The notes beneath the pieces are model-generated. The model was given only the letters and a program-made list of their open reading frames with translations. It searched no databases and was not told the DNA's origin. Positions 19,206-29,429 of a stretch of 64,000 nucleotides of DNA are shown in pieces. Numbering within the stretch: the first letter of the stretch is position 1; each line of letters begins with the position of its first letter. Made by a program: the position numbers and the translations under genes. The stretch spans positions 124,001-188,000 of the forward strand of contig NZ_MUHY01000001.1 of the NCBI RefSeq assembly GCF_003004665.1, written 5' to 3'. The DNA comes from Candidatus Pandoraea novymonadis (GTDB lineage Bacteria > Pseudomonadota > Gammaproteobacteria > Burkholderiales > Burkholderiaceae).

Positions 19206-20000
19206 TCAGTCGGTGACGGAACTTTGTATACCACCAACAACTGTATTAAAACCACCATCGACATAAGTGATTTCGCCTGTTATGCCAGAAGACAGATCCG
19301 ATAGTAGGAATGCTGATACATTGCCAACATCTTCAATTGTTACGTTCCGTTGTAGGGGAGCATTTTGTTCGACAAATTCGAGAATCTTGCCGAAACCCTT
19401 GATACCTGATGCAGCCAGTGTCTTGATTGGACCGGCAGAGATCCCATTGACACGGATACCGTGAGGGCCGAGAGATGTCGCTAGATAACGTACACTTGCT
19501 TCGAGGGAAGCCTTTGCAAGACCCATCGTATTGTAGTTTTGTACGACACGCTCAGCGCCAAGGTAGGTCAATGTGAGCAGTGCAGCGGAATTTGATAATA
19601 TTGGAAGTGCAGCTTTCGCAAGCGCAGAGAAGCTATAGGCAGAAATGTCGTGAGCGATATGGAAGGCCTCACGTGACAATCCATCAAGGAAATCACCTGC
19701 GATGGCTTGACGTGGTGCAAACCCGATAGAGTGAACTATGCCGTCCAGCGAACACCATGTTTTACCAAGTTCTTCGAAACAAGCGGAGATTTGATCATCG
19801 ATGCTTACGTCGAGTTCTAATATAATTTTACTATTAAATTCTTTTGCCAAATCCGAAACGCGTTCTTTGAAACGTGATCCAACATAAGTGAAAGCCAACT
19901 CAGCGCCTTCTCGCTTGCATGCTGTTGCGATACCATACGCTATTGATCGGTTCGACAGTAGGCCAGTAACTAAAATTCGCTTGCCAGTTAGGAAACCCAC
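19206..20000 (-). CDS. fabI: Enoyl-ACP reductase (NADH)
   Basis: A 264-residue short-chain-dehydrogenase-fold enzyme that reduces trans-2-enoyl-ACP in the last step of each fatty-acid elongation cycle. It begins [20 protein letters not shown], with the FabI cofactor site, and the catalytic Tyr-Lys pair lies in [15 protein letters not shown]. The C-terminus has the FabI ending [15 protein letters not shown] 20000 is well supported: AGGAG sits five bases upstream and this is where the family starts (M/V-GFL). The same frame runs up to an ATG at 20039, but those 13 codons lie upstream of the Shine-Dalgarno. Confidence 0.95.
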   Translation of the reverse strand: MGFLTGKRILVTGLLSNRSIAYGIATACKREGAELAFTYVGSRFKERVSDLAKEFNSKIILELDVSIDDQISACFEELGKTWCSLDGIVHSIGFAPRQAIAGDFLDGLSREAFHIAHDISAYSFSALAKAALPILSNSAALLTLTYLGAERVVQNYNTMGLAKASLEASVRYLATSLGPHGIRVNGISAGPIKTLAASGIKGFGKILEFVEQNAPLQRNVTIEDVGNVSAFLLSDLSSGITGEITYVDGGFNTVVGGIQSSVTD

Positions 20001-20764
20001 AGATTCTCCTAAATTAGATACAAAATTTGAGGATGCCAATATGCGAATTGTCTCATAAAGTGATTCAATAGGCGAAAGATATTGATATATTTGATCAGTA
20101 CTTTTGATATGTCTATCAGCTTTTTCAGAAACTCGGAGTGAGTTTTCGATGAATATTTTTGAACGATCTTTTTAAAAGTGAGTTATATTTTGACGTTGAT
20201 GGATCTTGATTTCTTCGTATCTGTCATCGGTAGCAACGAATTTTTTGAAATATCTGCTAGAAGTAAAAATGATGTATCGGTGGTGGCTACATTTCCTTGA
20301 TGGAGCGTATTTCTGTGCTCTTTTTTGCGTACTTTACGTTGGTAGAGAGTTGGTGATCAGCTAGTCATTTTTTGACTCTGTTGTCATGACTTAGGCGCGT
20401 TACACAGTATCAAGCATGTGACTTTTTTAGACATTATCTGACATAAGCTAATTTCCTTTTTCGAAAGTTTTTCTGATCTGAGCTTTTAAAGATAGTTCAA
20501 TGTGCATCATCCCCAAATCATCAACTTTTTTATTCATCGTATTTCAAGATATATGGTAACTCTGAAAATGCAGTATATGCTATGGACTTAGCGCTCCTCA
20601 TGTAATCAGAAATATTTTAATTTTTCATTTTATTAATTGTTATTTTTTATTGCATATGTATATTTAATAGAAAACACGTTATTATTGGTAATAATTTATT
20701 TTTTACCAATTTACTTGGTTTATCAACGAATTAGCATTTTAAGCGATCGCTAGAACGCATCCCC
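20001..20764. other. Gap between the divergent genes fabI and the NlpC/P60 gene
   Basis: About 760 bases, very AT-rich near 20600-20720, without a supported gene, RNA or terminator. Promoters for both divergent neighbours must lie here. The length suggests one or more genes have decayed beyond recognition. Confidence 0.5.
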
Positions 20765-21469
20765 ATGCAGGCAAACCTTTTACGCAACAGAAGACAATTT
20801 TTATCTATGTTTATTGCTGCGGGCCTGTTTAGTGGTTCGATGTCTGTTTACTCACTTGATGATCCTTATAATACTAGCCCATCGGCAATGGCGAGGGTTT
20901 CGACTACTCTTAAGCCGCCGCAATCAACTGTTTTCCACCCTGTTGCTCATTCAGTGTTAGCGAGTACTGGAAGTAGCGTACTTGTTGAATCGCGTGTACA
21001 ACAGGCACAAAAACTCCTTTCTAATGTTAGCGATAAGGCGAGTGATGTTGTGCTTAATGCACTCCAATTCATTGGTGTTCGTTACAGCTATGGGGGGAAT
21101 ACACCAGAAAGTGGATTGGATTGTAGCGGTTTTGTTCGTTATGTATTTCAAAATGCAGCTAGCATGATGTTGCCACGTCGCTCCGAAGAGATGAGTCGTG
21201 TTGGTAAGCGCGTTGCTAGAAATGAGCTGAAGCCTGGAGATCTTGTATTTTTTAATACGATGCGGCGTAGCTTTTCACATGTAGGAATTTACATTGGTGG
21301 CGATAAGTTCGTGCATTCTCCATCAACAGGTGGAAAGATTCGTGTGGAAAATATTAGTCAGTCGTATTGGATGTCGCGTTACAATGGTGCTCGTCGTGTT
21401 GAATCACTTGCCAGTAATTGTGAGTTAACTCGTGTTGAGACACTATTTAAGAACGAGTGTCCTATGTAA
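20765..21469 (+). CDS. Secreted NlpC/P60 cell-wall peptidase (MepS/Spr-like)
   Basis: A 234-residue peptidoglycan endopeptidase of family C40. A hydrophobic signal stretch at residues 12-29 ends before LDDPYN. The catalytic domain covers about residues 92-208: active-site Cys120 in GLDCSGFVRYVF, His172 in SFSHVGIYIGG and a second His184 in KFVHSPS, with the preceding GVRYSYGG typical of the fold. It probably opens cross-links for wall growth in the periplasm. No lipobox Cys is seen after the signal, so unlike E. coli Spr it is likely soluble. ATG 20765. A bidirectional hairpin separates it from rho. Confidence 0.88.
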   Translation: MQANLLRNRRQFLSMFIAAGLFSGSMSVYSLDDPYNTSPSAMARVSTTLKPPQSTVFHPVAHSVLASTGSSVLVESRVQQAQKLLSNVSDKASDVVLNALQFIGVRYSYGGNTPESGLDCSGFVRYVFQNAASMMLPRRSEEMSRVGKRVARNELKPGDLVFFNTMRRSFSHVGIYIGGDKFVHSPSTGGKIRVENISQSYWMSRYNGARRVESLASNCELTRVETLFKNECPM

Positions 21470-21536
21470 TATAATGGACTGGCAATTTCATTGATTGTTT
21501 GTGTAACCGTAGAAATGGAAAGATACAACCCTAGTA

Positions 21537-21579
21537 GGCTATGGAAGAGATGAGAAGTTTTCCAATCTCTTCCATAGCC
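21537..21579. terminator. Bidirectional terminator between the NlpC/P60 gene and rho
   Basis: A perfect 15-bp inverted repeat (arm GGCTATGGAAGAGAT, 21537-21551, with 21565-21579) with a 13-base loop, lying between convergent genes. The T-rich run after it is interrupted, so efficiency is uncertain. Confidence 0.7.
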
Positions 21580-21662
21580 AGTTTCACTTTTGCCATTCTA
21601 CAGCTACTAGATTCTAATCAAAAAAAGCTAAAAATCTGGCATTACAATGCAAGGCATGTTAA

Positions 21663-22925
21663 TTAACTACCACGTCGCATTAGGTCAAAGAACTCTGCAT
21701 TGTTCTTAGTCTGCTTCATTTTATCAAGAAGAAACTCCATGGCTTCGGCTTCATCCATATCATAAATGAGTTTTCGCAGCACCCAGACTTTTTGCAGTAT
21801 TTCTTGTTTAATGAGGAGTTCTTCACGTCGTGTGCCTGATTTATTTAAGTTGATGGATGGATAAACGCGTTTCTCAGCAAGCCTACGTTCCAAGTGCACT
21901 TCCATGTTTCCTGTGCCTTTAAATTCTTCGTAAATAACGTCGTCCATGCGGCTGCCGGTCTCGATCATTGCTGTTGCAATGATCGTTAGTGAGCCTCCTT
22001 CTTCCACGTTACGCGCAGCTCCGAAGAAGCGCTTTGGACGCTGTAATGCGTTTGCATCTACTCCCCCGGTCAAGACTTTGCCAGAAGCTGGGATAACAGT
22101 ATTATAGGCACGCGCGAGACGTGTAATGGAGTCCAGTAAGATAACCACGTCTTCTTTCATTTCGATCAGACGTTTGGCTTTCTCGATGACCATTTCCGCA
22201 ACTTGTACGTGACGTGTGGCGGGCTCGTCGAAGGTGGAAGCGATTACTTCTCCTTTAACTGAACGCTGCATTTCTGTTACTTCTTCAGGACGTTCGTCGA
22301 TTAGAAGCACGAATAGTCTCGCATCGCTATGATTGGCAGTGATCGCATGTGCAATGTGTTGCAGCATCACAGTTTTGCCTGATTTCGGTGAGGCGACTAG
22401 CAAGCCGCGTTGTCCCTTGCCGATTGGTGCGATCATATCGATGATACGGCCTGTCACATTTTCTTCACCCCTAATCTCTCGCTCAAGCAGAAGTGGATTA
22501 TTTGGATGTAGTGGAGTGAGGTTCTCGAACATGATCTTGTGTTTCGAGGCTTCAGGTGGTTGGTGGTTGATCTTATCTACCTTAACAAGTGCAAAGTAGC
22601 GCTCGCCATCTTTCGGAGTACGTACTTCTCCTTCGATTGTGTCGCCGGTATGCAAATTGAAGCGGCGGATTTGAGATGGGCTGATATAGATATCATCCGT
22701 ACTAGCTAGGTATGAGGTTTCTGGAGAGCGTAGGAAGCCAAATCCATCAGGCAGGACTTCAAGTGTTCCATCACCAAAGATCGTTTCGCCAGTTCGTGCG
22801 CGTTTTTTTAGGATGGCAAACATTAGTTCTTGCTTGCGCATACGGTTGGCATTCTCGATTTCGAGACTATTCGCCATTTCCAGCAGTTGGGAGACATGCT
22901 GAGATTTTAGTTCGGATAAGTGCAT
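21663..22925 (-). CDS. rho: Transcription termination factor Rho
   Basis: A 420-residue hexameric RNA helicase. It opens [19 protein letters not shown] as in Betaproteobacteria. The N-terminal RNA-binding cold-shock fold contains DGFGFLRSP; the Walker A site is ASPKSGKT near residues 177-184, with the Q-loop and R-loop region [11 protein letters not shown] and the C-terminal FFGAARN and GTGNMEVHL. Length and motifs are normal. ATG 22925. trxA lies upstream on the same strand, the usual trxA-rho pairing of Proteobacteria. Confidence 0.98.
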   Translation of the reverse strand: MHLSELKSQHVSQLLEMANSLEIENANRMRKQELMFAILKKRARTGETIFGDGTLEVLPDGFGFLRSPETSYLASTDDIYISPSQIRRFNLHTGDTIEGEVRTPKDGERYFALVKVDKINHQPPEASKHKIMFENLTPLHPNNPLLLEREIRGEENVTGRIIDMIAPIGKGQRGLLVASPKSGKTVMLQHIAHAITANHSDARLFVLLIDERPEEVTEMQRSVKGEVIASTFDEPATRHVQVAEMVIEKAKRLIEMKEDVVILLDSITRLARAYNTVIPASGKVLTGGVDANALQRPKRFFGAARNVEEGGSLTIIATAMIETGSRMDDVIYEEFKGTGNMEVHLERRLAEKRVYPSINLNKSGTRREELLIKQEILQKVWVLRKLIYDMDEAEAMEFLLDKMKQTKNNAEFFDLMRRGS

Positions 22926-23070
22926 ACGGAGACGTCGTCTCAGGATGACGACAAGTGATAAATCAGGGGAAAAGTGAGGGAACGCTCGAAGAACTCTTAG
23001 AAACTTCTGTCAAATTATAGGGCATGCAGTGTTATATACAAGCATCACATTATGTACAGCATAGTAATTT

Positions 23071-23397
23071 TTAGAGATTACTGTCTAGAAAGGTGGTTAA
23101 TTGAGCCTTCGACAAGGCACCAACCTTTTGCGCAGCAATCACCCCGTTTTTGAAAAGAATTAGTGTTGGAATACCACGAATCCCAAAATTGGTTGGTGTT
23201 ACTTGGTTATCGTCAACGTTAAGCTTAGCGACTTGTAGCTTTTCATTGTATTCCGATGCGATTTCTTCGAGGATTGGTGCAATCGCCTTACATGGACCAC
23301 ACCAGGCGGCCCAAAAATCCAGCAACACTGGTTTTTCGGACTTCAGAACGTCCTGTTCGAAGGATTCGTCAGTAATATGTTTGATTTTTTCTTTCAT
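23071..23397 (-). CDS. trxA: Thioredoxin
   Basis: A 108-residue cytoplasmic disulfide reductase. The active site WCGPC is at residues 32-36 inside [18 protein letters not shown], with the cis-Pro strand [14 protein letters not shown] near 71-84. It supplies electrons to ribonucleotide reductase and other enzymes. ATG 23397; no strong Shine-Dalgarno. It is divergent from the SRP RNA gene and upstream of rho on the same strand. Confidence 0.97.
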   Translation of the reverse strand: MKEKIKHITDESFEQDVLKSEKPVLLDFWAAWCGPCKAIAPILEEIASEYNEKLQVAKLNVDDNQVTPTNFGIRGIPTLILFKNGVIAAQKVGALSKAQLTTFLDSNL

Positions 23398-23688
23398 CGA
23401 TAAGTTATTACATCTGGCTATTCAAAAATGGATTAGCTGAACTCTAACCAATAGAGATGGCTCCCCCGGTAGATAAAACGATGAATCTACTAGATAGATG
23501 GAGTCTACTACAAAAACTTCAAGCGGAGCTGATAGAAAAGCTAATGAAGTTGTTGTATGTTAACGGAATTCTTAGTTGGATGTGTAATAAACATAGCTTT
23601 GTGGAAAGTGACAGGTTTGTGGTCAATTTTTAAAGAGTCACGTTCACGCAGTTAACGTCACTATCGATTTGCCGAAATAAAATTATGC

Positions 23689-23694
23689 TATAAT
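23689..23694 (+). promoter_or_regulatory. -10 box of the SRP RNA gene
   Basis: A perfect TATAAT lies seven bases before the first base of the predicted RNA. The -35 element is weak: no TTGACA at 16-18 bases is seen. Confidence 0.65.
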
Positions 23695-23701
23695 GAAAAA
23701 T

Positions 23702-23800
23702 GGACGGGTCTCCTTCGCATGGAGTGAGCGGTCAATCTGGTCAGATCGGGAACGAAGCAGCCATAGCCGTTTCTGTCAGTGCCGAGGGTCGGGCTCGTCC
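23702..23800 (+). ncRNA. ffs: Signal recognition particle RNA (4.5S type)
   Basis: A hairpin RNA of about 99 nt that binds Ffh and delivers membrane proteins to SecYEG. The conserved apical domain GGTCAGATCGGGAACGAAGC followed by AGCC matches the E. coli core with few changes. The ends GGACG (23702) and CGTCC (to 23800) pair. It precedes dnaX, as in Burkholderia. Open frames of about 90 codons crossing this gene are incidental. Confidence 0.92.
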
Positions 23801-24003
23801 TCTTCTTCGGGTCGGGCGTCGAATAATCTCATTTTTTCGCCAACCCTATCAATGCATACCACAGTTTCTATGTGCCACGTACTCTCTTTATGTTTCAGAG
23901 ATTTTGTTTGGCCTGATTGTGGCTACATATATTTCAGTAAAATCCGGTAATGAGTGTGTACTTTCCCCTCAGATGTACATCTGACGAGCTGTTATAATTC
24001 ACC

Positions 24004-25854
24004 ATGACTTATCAAGTACTCGCGCGAAAATGGCGCCCTAAAGGCTTCTCGACGTTAGTTGGACAGGAGCATGTTGTACGTGCACTTACTAATGCTCTTG
24101 AGCAGAAACGCTTACATCATGCATATCTTTTTACTGGGACACGTGGTGTCGGCAAGACTACGTTATCTCGGATTCTTGCAAAAGCAATCAACTGCGAAAG
24201 TGGTATAACAGCTGTGCCCTGTGGTGTTTGTCATTCTTGTTCTGCGATTGATGAAGGGCGATTTGTCGATTACGTGGAGATGGATGCAGCCTCGAATCGA
24301 GGCGTTGATGAAATGACGTCCTTACTGGAAAAGGCGATTTATGCACCTGCCGATGCTCGGTTCAAAGTTTATATGATCGACGAAGTGCATATGCTCAGCG
24401 GGCATGCTTTTAACGCCATGCTTAAAACGCTTGAAGAGCCTCCCACACACGTAAAATTTATTCTAGCCACAACAGACCCACAGAAAATCCCAGTTACAGT
24501 TTTGTCACGATGCCTTCAATTTAATCTGAAGCAGATGCCAGCTGGTCAAATTGTATCGCGTCTCGCACATATTTTGAGTCAAGAAGAGATTAAAAATGAG
24601 CCGAAAGCTTTGCGTTTGCTCGCCAAGGCAGCGAGTGGGAGTATGCGTGATGCATTGTCTTTGACTGATCAAGCCATTACTTATGCTGATGGGACATTAT
24701 CTGAGTCTGTGGTGCGTGACATGCTTGGCGCCATTGATCAGCACGTACTTGTACGTTTGCTGGATGCGTTGAAGGATAATAAACATGGTCAATTACTAAC
24801 TTTAGTCGATGAGATGGCTGAGAATAGTTTCTCATTTTCTGTTGGCCTTCAGGATCTTTGCAGTCTGCTATATAAAATTGCGCTTGTGCAGTACGCACCC
24901 GATGTTCTCTTCGATGATTGGGTGGAGATAGAAGATATTCGCCGTTTGGCAACGGCATTTTCTGCAGAGACAGTGCAGCTCTATTATCAAATTGCCACGC
25001 GAGCTCGAGGTGATCTTTTGCTTGCCCCAGATGAATATACTGGTTTTTCAATGGCATTGCTACGTATGGCCGCTTTTACCCCTTTACTTTTTTCTGGGAC
25101 ACTAGCGCACACCCCTTTATCATCGCAAATGTCAGAGTCGAATGTTTCCGCAAAAACATCATTTTCTTCATCAAGTTCAGATGACACGTATGCAGTGCGA
25201 CATACACCAAGAGAATCGCTTACGACGAGAGATGCTGTTGCATCGACGACGGGGACATCGACGTCACTGACGAAAGAAGCCAAGCACACTTTTGCAGCAA
25301 GTTCCACTTTAGCAAACAGAAAGATGCCAATACTGCAACAGCGTTCGAGATTGCAGAATGAATATGAAGATGGCTATAACTGTAAATCTTCAAGTAGCAG
25401 CACTGATGCAGAGCATTTGCTTGCTTCTTCCAGTACTTCTGTTCTTGGGCTCAACCATGGTCGAGGCAACGTACCACTAACCTTGATCGATGAATGGCCC
25501 GCATTGGCGGAAAAATTACCTATGCGTGGTTTAGCAAAACAGCTTGCTTGTCAGAGCGAATTGATCGAAGTCTCAGGAGAGATGTTGAGGCTGCGTGTTC
25601 CCTTGAAGCAGCTGACGGATGCATCTACTGTTGATAAACTAAGACAAGTTTTGATTCAATATTTCAATTCTCCGGTCGAGCTTCATGTCGAAATAGGTGC
25701 CACTAACAATACAGCAGCTGCGATTGCTACAAGGCAGGTAGTACTACGTCAGCATGTTGCTGAGCAGTCAATTGCGAATGATCCTATGGTGAGCTCACTT
25801 ATAGATGATTTTGGTGCAAAAATCCTTCCTGGAACGATTCGTCCAATAGAATAA
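24004..25854 (+). CDS. dnaX: DNA polymerase III subunits tau/gamma
   Basis: A 616-residue clamp-loader ATPase of the replisome. Walker A is GTRGVGKT (residues 45-52); a zinc module uses Cys64, Cys73, Cys76 and Cys79; Walker B and the DEVH box lie in YMIDEVHML; sensor 1 is in [17 protein letters not shown]. After about residue 370 comes a low-complexity Ser/Thr-rich linker (to about 480), then a C-terminal tau domain starting [16 protein letters not shown] see no clear A-AAA-AAG slippery site, so separate gamma production by frameshifting is not evident. ATG 24004. Part of dnaX-ybaB-recR. Confidence 0.96.
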   Translation: MTYQVLARKWRPKGFSTLVGQEHVVRALTNALEQKRLHHAYLFTGTRGVGKTTLSRILAKAINCESGITAVPCGVCHSCSAIDEGRFVDYVEMDAASNRGVDEMTSLLEKAIYAPADARFKVYMIDEVHMLSGHAFNAMLKTLEEPPTHVKFILATTDPQKIPVTVLSRCLQFNLKQMPAGQIVSRLAHILSQEEIKNEPKALRLLAKAASGSMRDALSLTDQAITYADGTLSESVVRDMLGAIDQHVLVRLLDALKDNKHGQLLTLVDEMAENSFSFSVGLQDLCSLLYKIALVQYAPDVLFDDWVEIEDIRRLATAFSAETVQLYYQIATRARGDLLLAPDEYTGFSMALLRMAAFTPLLFSGTLAHTPLSSQMSESNVSAKTSFSSSSSDDTYAVRHTPRESLTTRDAVASTTGTSTSLTKEAKHTFAASSTLANRKMPILQQRSRLQNEYEDGYNCKSSSSSTDAEHLLASSSTSVLGLNHGRGNVPLTLIDEWPALAEKLPMRGLAKQLACQSELIEVSGEMLRLRVPLKQLTDASTVDKLRQVLIQYFNSPVELHVEIGATNNTAAAIATRQVVLRQHVAEQSIANDPMVSSLIDDFGAKILPGTIRPIE

Positions 25855-25903
25855 TTCAGTGAGCTTACACGATTATTTTAATTTTACCCTCCCAGGAGTC
25901 ATT

Positions 25904-26230
25904 ATGATGAAAGGAAAGCTTGTTGGCCTGATGAAGCAGGCTCAACAAATGCAGGATAATATGAAAAAGATGCAGGAGCAGCTGGCTCATATTGAAGTTG
26001 AGGGAAATTCTGGTGCTGGTCTTGTTAAAGTTATGATGACATGTAAGTACGATGTACGACGAGTCATTATCGATCCAAGCTTGTTCGCAGAGGACAAGGA
26101 TATGATTGAAGATCTTGTCGGCGCTGCTTTTAATGATGCAACACACAAAATCGAAGCCATAACACAAGAAAAAATGGGTAATATGACGTCTGGTTTACCA
26201 TTACCACCAGGTTTTAAGTTTCCCATTTAA
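25904..26230 (+). CDS. ybaB: Nucleoid-associated protein of the YbaB/EbfC family
   Basis: A 108-residue DNA-binding protein beginning [19 protein letters not shown], the usual N-terminal helix, and ending [14 protein letters not shown], the family end. ATG 25904 has AGGAG five bases upstream, deciding the start over a TTG at 25859. It lies between dnaX and recR, a conserved trio in bacteria. The precise role of YbaB in relatives is unresolved; it binds DNA as a dimer. Confidence 0.95.
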   Translation: MMKGKLVGLMKQAQQMQDNMKKMQEQLAHIEVEGNSGAGLVKVMMTCKYDVRRVIIDPSLFAEDKDMIEDLVGAAFNDATHKIEAITQEKMGNMTSGLPLPPGFKFPI

Positions 26231-26303
26231 TCGATGTTTTTCGTTTGTTTTTTTATGATTAGTCCAAGGACAGTATGGCACCCCGTTTGTGGAGAATCCT
26301 TAC

Positions 26304-26897
26304 ATGAGTTTCTCTGGCCTTCAAACGTTGGTTGAGGCACTCCGAGCGTTGCCTGGCATCGGACCTAAGTCTGCGCAGAGAATTGCATATCACTTGCTAC
26401 AAAGTGATCGGATTGGTGCACTTCGCCTTGGTAAGGCACTCGTCTATGCTGCGGAGCAAATGAAGAATTGCACACGTTGTAATACATTTACAGAAGTTGG
26501 TATATGCGAGACATGCCTTGATCCAGATCGTGATGCTACCTTGTTGTGCATTGTCGAAACTCCTGTTGATCAAAATAGAGTCGAGCAAACACTTACATTC
26601 AAGGGTTTTTATTTCGTGTTGATGGGACACTTGTCACCACTTGATGGTGTGGGGCCCGATGAAATTTATTTCGAGCAATTGATTCGTCGCGCGACGGATG
26701 GTGTCGTAAAGGAAGTTGTGCTGGCGACGAGTTTTACGAACGAGGGTGAGGCTACAGCGTACTATCTTACTCAAGTGCTGAAATCTCGTGGTCTAGAGGT
26801 GTCGCGCCTTGCTCGAGGTGTACCAGTGGGAGCTGAGCTGGAATATGTTGATCCAGAGACAATTGCGCGTGCTGTGCTCGATCGTAGGGTACTCTGA
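26304..26897 (+). CDS. recR: Recombination mediator RecR
   Basis: A 197-residue partner of RecF/RecO that helps load RecA on gapped DNA. Seen are the N-terminal helix-hairpin-helix [17 protein letters not shown], a four-Cys zinc finger in [16 protein letters not shown] and the Toprim domain with [15 protein letters not shown], and the Walker-like end [15 protein letters not shown] 26304 with GGAG nine bases upstream is preferred over GTG 26289. Retention of RecR in a reduced genome suggests that at least gap repair is kept; recF and recO are outside the window. Confidence 0.95.
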   Translation: MSFSGLQTLVEALRALPGIGPKSAQRIAYHLLQSDRIGALRLGKALVYAAEQMKNCTRCNTFTEVGICETCLDPDRDATLLCIVETPVDQNRVEQTLTFKGFYFVLMGHLSPLDGVGPDEIYFEQLIRRATDGVVKEVVLATSFTNEGEATAYYLTQVLKSRGLEVSRLARGVPVGAELEYVDPETIARAVLDRRVL

Positions 26898-27626
26898 GTC
26901 TGTCTCGAAGTGATGTTTGGTGAGTGGAGTTTTTGCGTTGAATGGGTTTTGATGCTGAAGATACTGCATGTGTTTTTAGTGATATTTATCGTCATTTTTT
27001 AGTGGATTTCCAATTTTTGCATAGTATCGCGCTGAAATACCGTAGCCTTTAGTTGTCCTATGCGTGGCTTAGCTCGCAATTACCACTTCGGTGGTATCGA
27101 TATACTGTGCGCGATAAATTGCTTTTTTACAGACTTGAATTAAGTAATCTATAGCTATGGAAATGAAGGTGGTTACATTAATACTCATGATGGCTATTTA
27201 TTCAGTGATAGCTATGTGATGACAAGAGGTACGCATGGCCATGATTTTAAAAACCATACAGTGTTTCTAAGTAACAGGCTGTATTATTGTTCTTGTTTTT
27301 GATGTAGTTTTCGGTGGATCCTGGTTCAAGAGACAATCTTGGATTGTGTTACTAAAGTTGTCGAATAATGGCAAGATTTTTCTTATTCACTTGTATTTGC
27401 CGATGGATGGTATAGCGAATAATTTATCTCAACTGATCATTTCTGTGAAAGGTACGTTCACTTTTTCGTGCCTTCGGAGAATAAATGCGCTGTGTGCTAC
27501 CTAGCTTGATCAAGTTAAAATTAGAAAAATTTTGCCCGAAAAAAGAGAATGATAAAATTAGGCAATGGATAGTAAACTTGTTTGTGATATATAGTCGGGG
27601 TCGTACCCGTTTACAATTTTTATCTC
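26898..27626. other. Long gap between recR and surE
   Basis: About 730 bases with no intact gene. At 27060-27302 the + strand shows a frame interrupted by a single TAA (27141-27143); its downstream part is rich in Gly, Tyr, His and Asp (YGNEGGYINTHDGYLFSDSY) and might be a decayed gene. A stretch near 27590 before surE probably contains its promoter. No RNA gene or terminator was recognised. Confidence 0.45.
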
Positions 27627-28376
27627 ATGCGAATCCTGATTAGCAACGATGATGGGTATCAGTCACCAGGTTTGGCAGTGCTTTATGAGGCCTTGGTTCC
27701 TCTTGGTGAGATTACCGTGGTGGCGCCAGAACGAAACTGTAGTGGTGCATCTAATTCTTTGACTCTGCAACGACCATTATCAGTTTTTCTGGGTGCCAAT
27801 GGGTTCCGTTATGTTAATGGTACACCGACTGATTGTGTGCACATTGCTTTGACGGGTTTGTTGGACACACATCCTGATATTGTTGTATCTGGTATCAATG
27901 ATGGTCAAAATATGGGGGAAGACACTCTTTATTCTGGGACTGTGGCAGCTGCGACTGAAGGTTTTTTGTTTGGCATCCCATCATTTGCTTTTTCACAAGT
28001 TAATAAGGGCTGGAGTCATCTTGATAGTGCAACGCAGGTAGTACGCGAGGTCGTTGAACGTTATATGGAGTGGCCTTTGAGTACACCTTTCTTGTTGAAT
28101 GTCAATATTCCAAATTTACCATATTCTCAACTCAAGGGTATGCTTGCTACCCGTCTGGGGAAGAGACATCCATCTCACCCAGTAATCCGTCAAGAGAGTC
28201 CACATGGTGACACAATTTATTGGATTGGTCCTGCTGGAGAGGCACGCGATAGCAGCGAAGGCACAGATTTTCATGCCGTGGAACACGATCACGTTTCGTT
28301 GACTCCCTTGCAACTTGATTTAACACATACAGATCAGCTTCGAGTCGTGAATGATTGGCTTATGCGATGTGGGTGA
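27627..28376 (+). CDS. surE: 5'-nucleotidase SurE
   Basis: A 249-residue metal-dependent nucleoside monophosphate phosphatase. The acidic metal site is [12 protein letters not shown] (residues 4-15), with Ser40-region SGASNS and Asn in [20 protein letters not shown], all family signatures. Length is normal. ATG 27627. In many Proteobacteria surE, pcm, nlpD and rpoS form a stationary-phase cluster; here pcm is only a remnant and rpoS is not found, so the enzyme is kept without its usual partners. Confidence 0.95.
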   Translation: MRILISNDDGYQSPGLAVLYEALVPLGEITVVAPERNCSGASNSLTLQRPLSVFLGANGFRYVNGTPTDCVHIALTGLLDTHPDIVVSGINDGQNMGEDTLYSGTVAAATEGFLFGIPSFAFSQVNKGWSHLDSATQVVREVVERYMEWPLSTPFLLNVNIPNLPYSQLKGMLATRLGKRHPSHPVIRQESPHGDTIYWIGPAGEARDSSEGTDFHAVEHDHVSLTPLQLDLTHTDQLRVVNDWLMRCG

Positions 28377-28430
28377 TTGGACAATGAGGAAACCAAACTA
28401 AAGTTTCATACTATATTTAAATATAGTGAT

Positions 28431-28590
28431 AGGCAATTACGATTGTCGAGTGTCGCAGCATTTTTGATCACGCCAATGGGTGGCGCACAATAAATTTCGA
28501 CGATGATTGAGCAGATGGAAGTCCATGAGCGGGGAGAAATGTATCTTGTGGATTTTGTCTATACCTTTAAAATTATCTCTCATTTGAGAG
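28431..28590 (+). pseudogene. pcm: Decayed C-terminus of pcm (protein-L-isoaspartate methyltransferase)
   Basis: One frame reads RQLRLSSVAAFLITPMGG, then a TAA at 28491-28493, then IEQMEVHERGEMYLVDFVYTF and LRG in the same frame. The end of Pcm in E. coli has TQLDEGGILVLPVG, then [20 protein letters not shown] and VKG, the same order and spacing of hydrophobic, Gly and acidic positions. The place between surE and nlpD is where Proteobacteria keep pcm. Only the tail is visible and the comparison is from memory. The same frame continues into nlpD, which would mislead a start prediction for that gene. Confidence 0.4.
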
Positions 28591-28619
28591 GAAACTGTAA
28601 TATTTTCCGGAGGAGTGGA

Positions 28620-29429
28620 GTGAATTTTCGAGCGGGATTTTATAAGTGCATCGTAAGTGTATTGTTGTTGAGTATGGTGCCAGCATGCTCGACCCGACAA
28701 GTCAATGCACCTATCGTTGACAGAACGATCATAACGACTGTATCTCGCATCCCACCGGCGGTAGATTATCCGCCAGTGCCACCAGGTTATTATCGTGTTA
28801 AGTCAGGAGATGGTTTATACCGGATTGCGCTGGATAATGGACAGAATTACCATGATATTGCGCGTTGGAATAATATTACGAATCCTGATCAGATTGAAGT
28901 TGGCCAAGTGCTATGTATGAAGGCGCCTATTGGAGAAAGACTGACATTAATGCCACAATCAGGTATTCTTGCAGCGCCGGCCGATAGTTTATCCAACAAT
29001 AGATCATCTTCTGTCAGCCGGATGCCAGCAGCGTCAGCTGCATCGGTTCCTACGAGTGAGGAGATTTTTCAGTTAGCATGGCCCGCGCGAGGCAACATTG
29101 TTGCCGCATTTAATGATAGAAATAATAAGGGTTTGAATATTGCAGGGAATGTAGGCGACCCTGTGTTAGCCGCAAACGCTGGGAAGGTGGTGTACTCGGG
29201 TGCCGGTTTGCGTGGGTATGGTAATTTAATAATTATCAAACACAATGCTGTTTTTCTGACTGCATATGCTCACAATAAAAGCTTGCTAGTTAAAGAAGGA
29301 GACAGCGTAATCTCTGGGCAAAAGATTGCTGAAATGGGAAACTCTGATGCGAGCCGCGTGATGCTGCATTTCGAGGTGCGGCGTGATGGAAAGCCTGTAG
29401 ATCCGATAAAGTATTTGAAACCTCAATAA
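28620..29429 (+). CDS. nlpD: NlpD-type lipoprotein, LysM plus M23 domain
   Basis: A 269-residue envelope protein. After a hydrophobic signal stretch comes a lipobox-like MVPAC with Cys near residue 22, a LysM peptidoglycan-binding domain at about residues 58-103 (YYRVKSGDGLYRIALDNG, WNNITNPDQIEVGQVL) and an M23/LytM domain at about 155-268. The zinc residues look degenerate: the first motif is KGLNIAG rather than a His-containing one, so it is more likely an activator of an amidase (NlpD-EnvC role) than a peptidase. GTG 28620 with CGGAGGAG just upstream is chosen; a longer frame from 28503 covers the pcm remnant. Confidence 0.88.
   Translation: MNFRAGFYKCIVSVLLLSMVPACSTRQVNAPIVDRTIITTVSRIPPAVDYPPVPPGYYRVKSGDGLYRIALDNGQNYHDIARWNNITNPDQIEVGQVLCMKAPIGERLTLMPQSGILAAPADSLSNNRSSSVSRMPAASAASVPTSEEIFQLAWPARGNIVAAFNDRNNKGLNIAGNVGDPVLAANAGKVVYSGAGLRGYGNLIIIKHNAVFLTAYAHNKSLLVKEGDSVISGQKIAEMGNSDASRVMLHFEVRRDGKPVDPIKYLKPQ

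Noticed and set aside
20001-20039. ATG start for fabI 13 codons upstream
   Set aside because: AGGAG lies between that ATG and the GTG at 20000, and family members begin at the GTG position.
23693-23984. Frames of 85-94 codons at the start of dnaX region
   Set aside because: They cross the SRP RNA gene, whose structure and conserved core explain the sequence.
24820-25560. Programmed frameshift site in dnaX
   Set aside because: No A-AAA-AAG heptamer with a following hairpin was found in the expected region.
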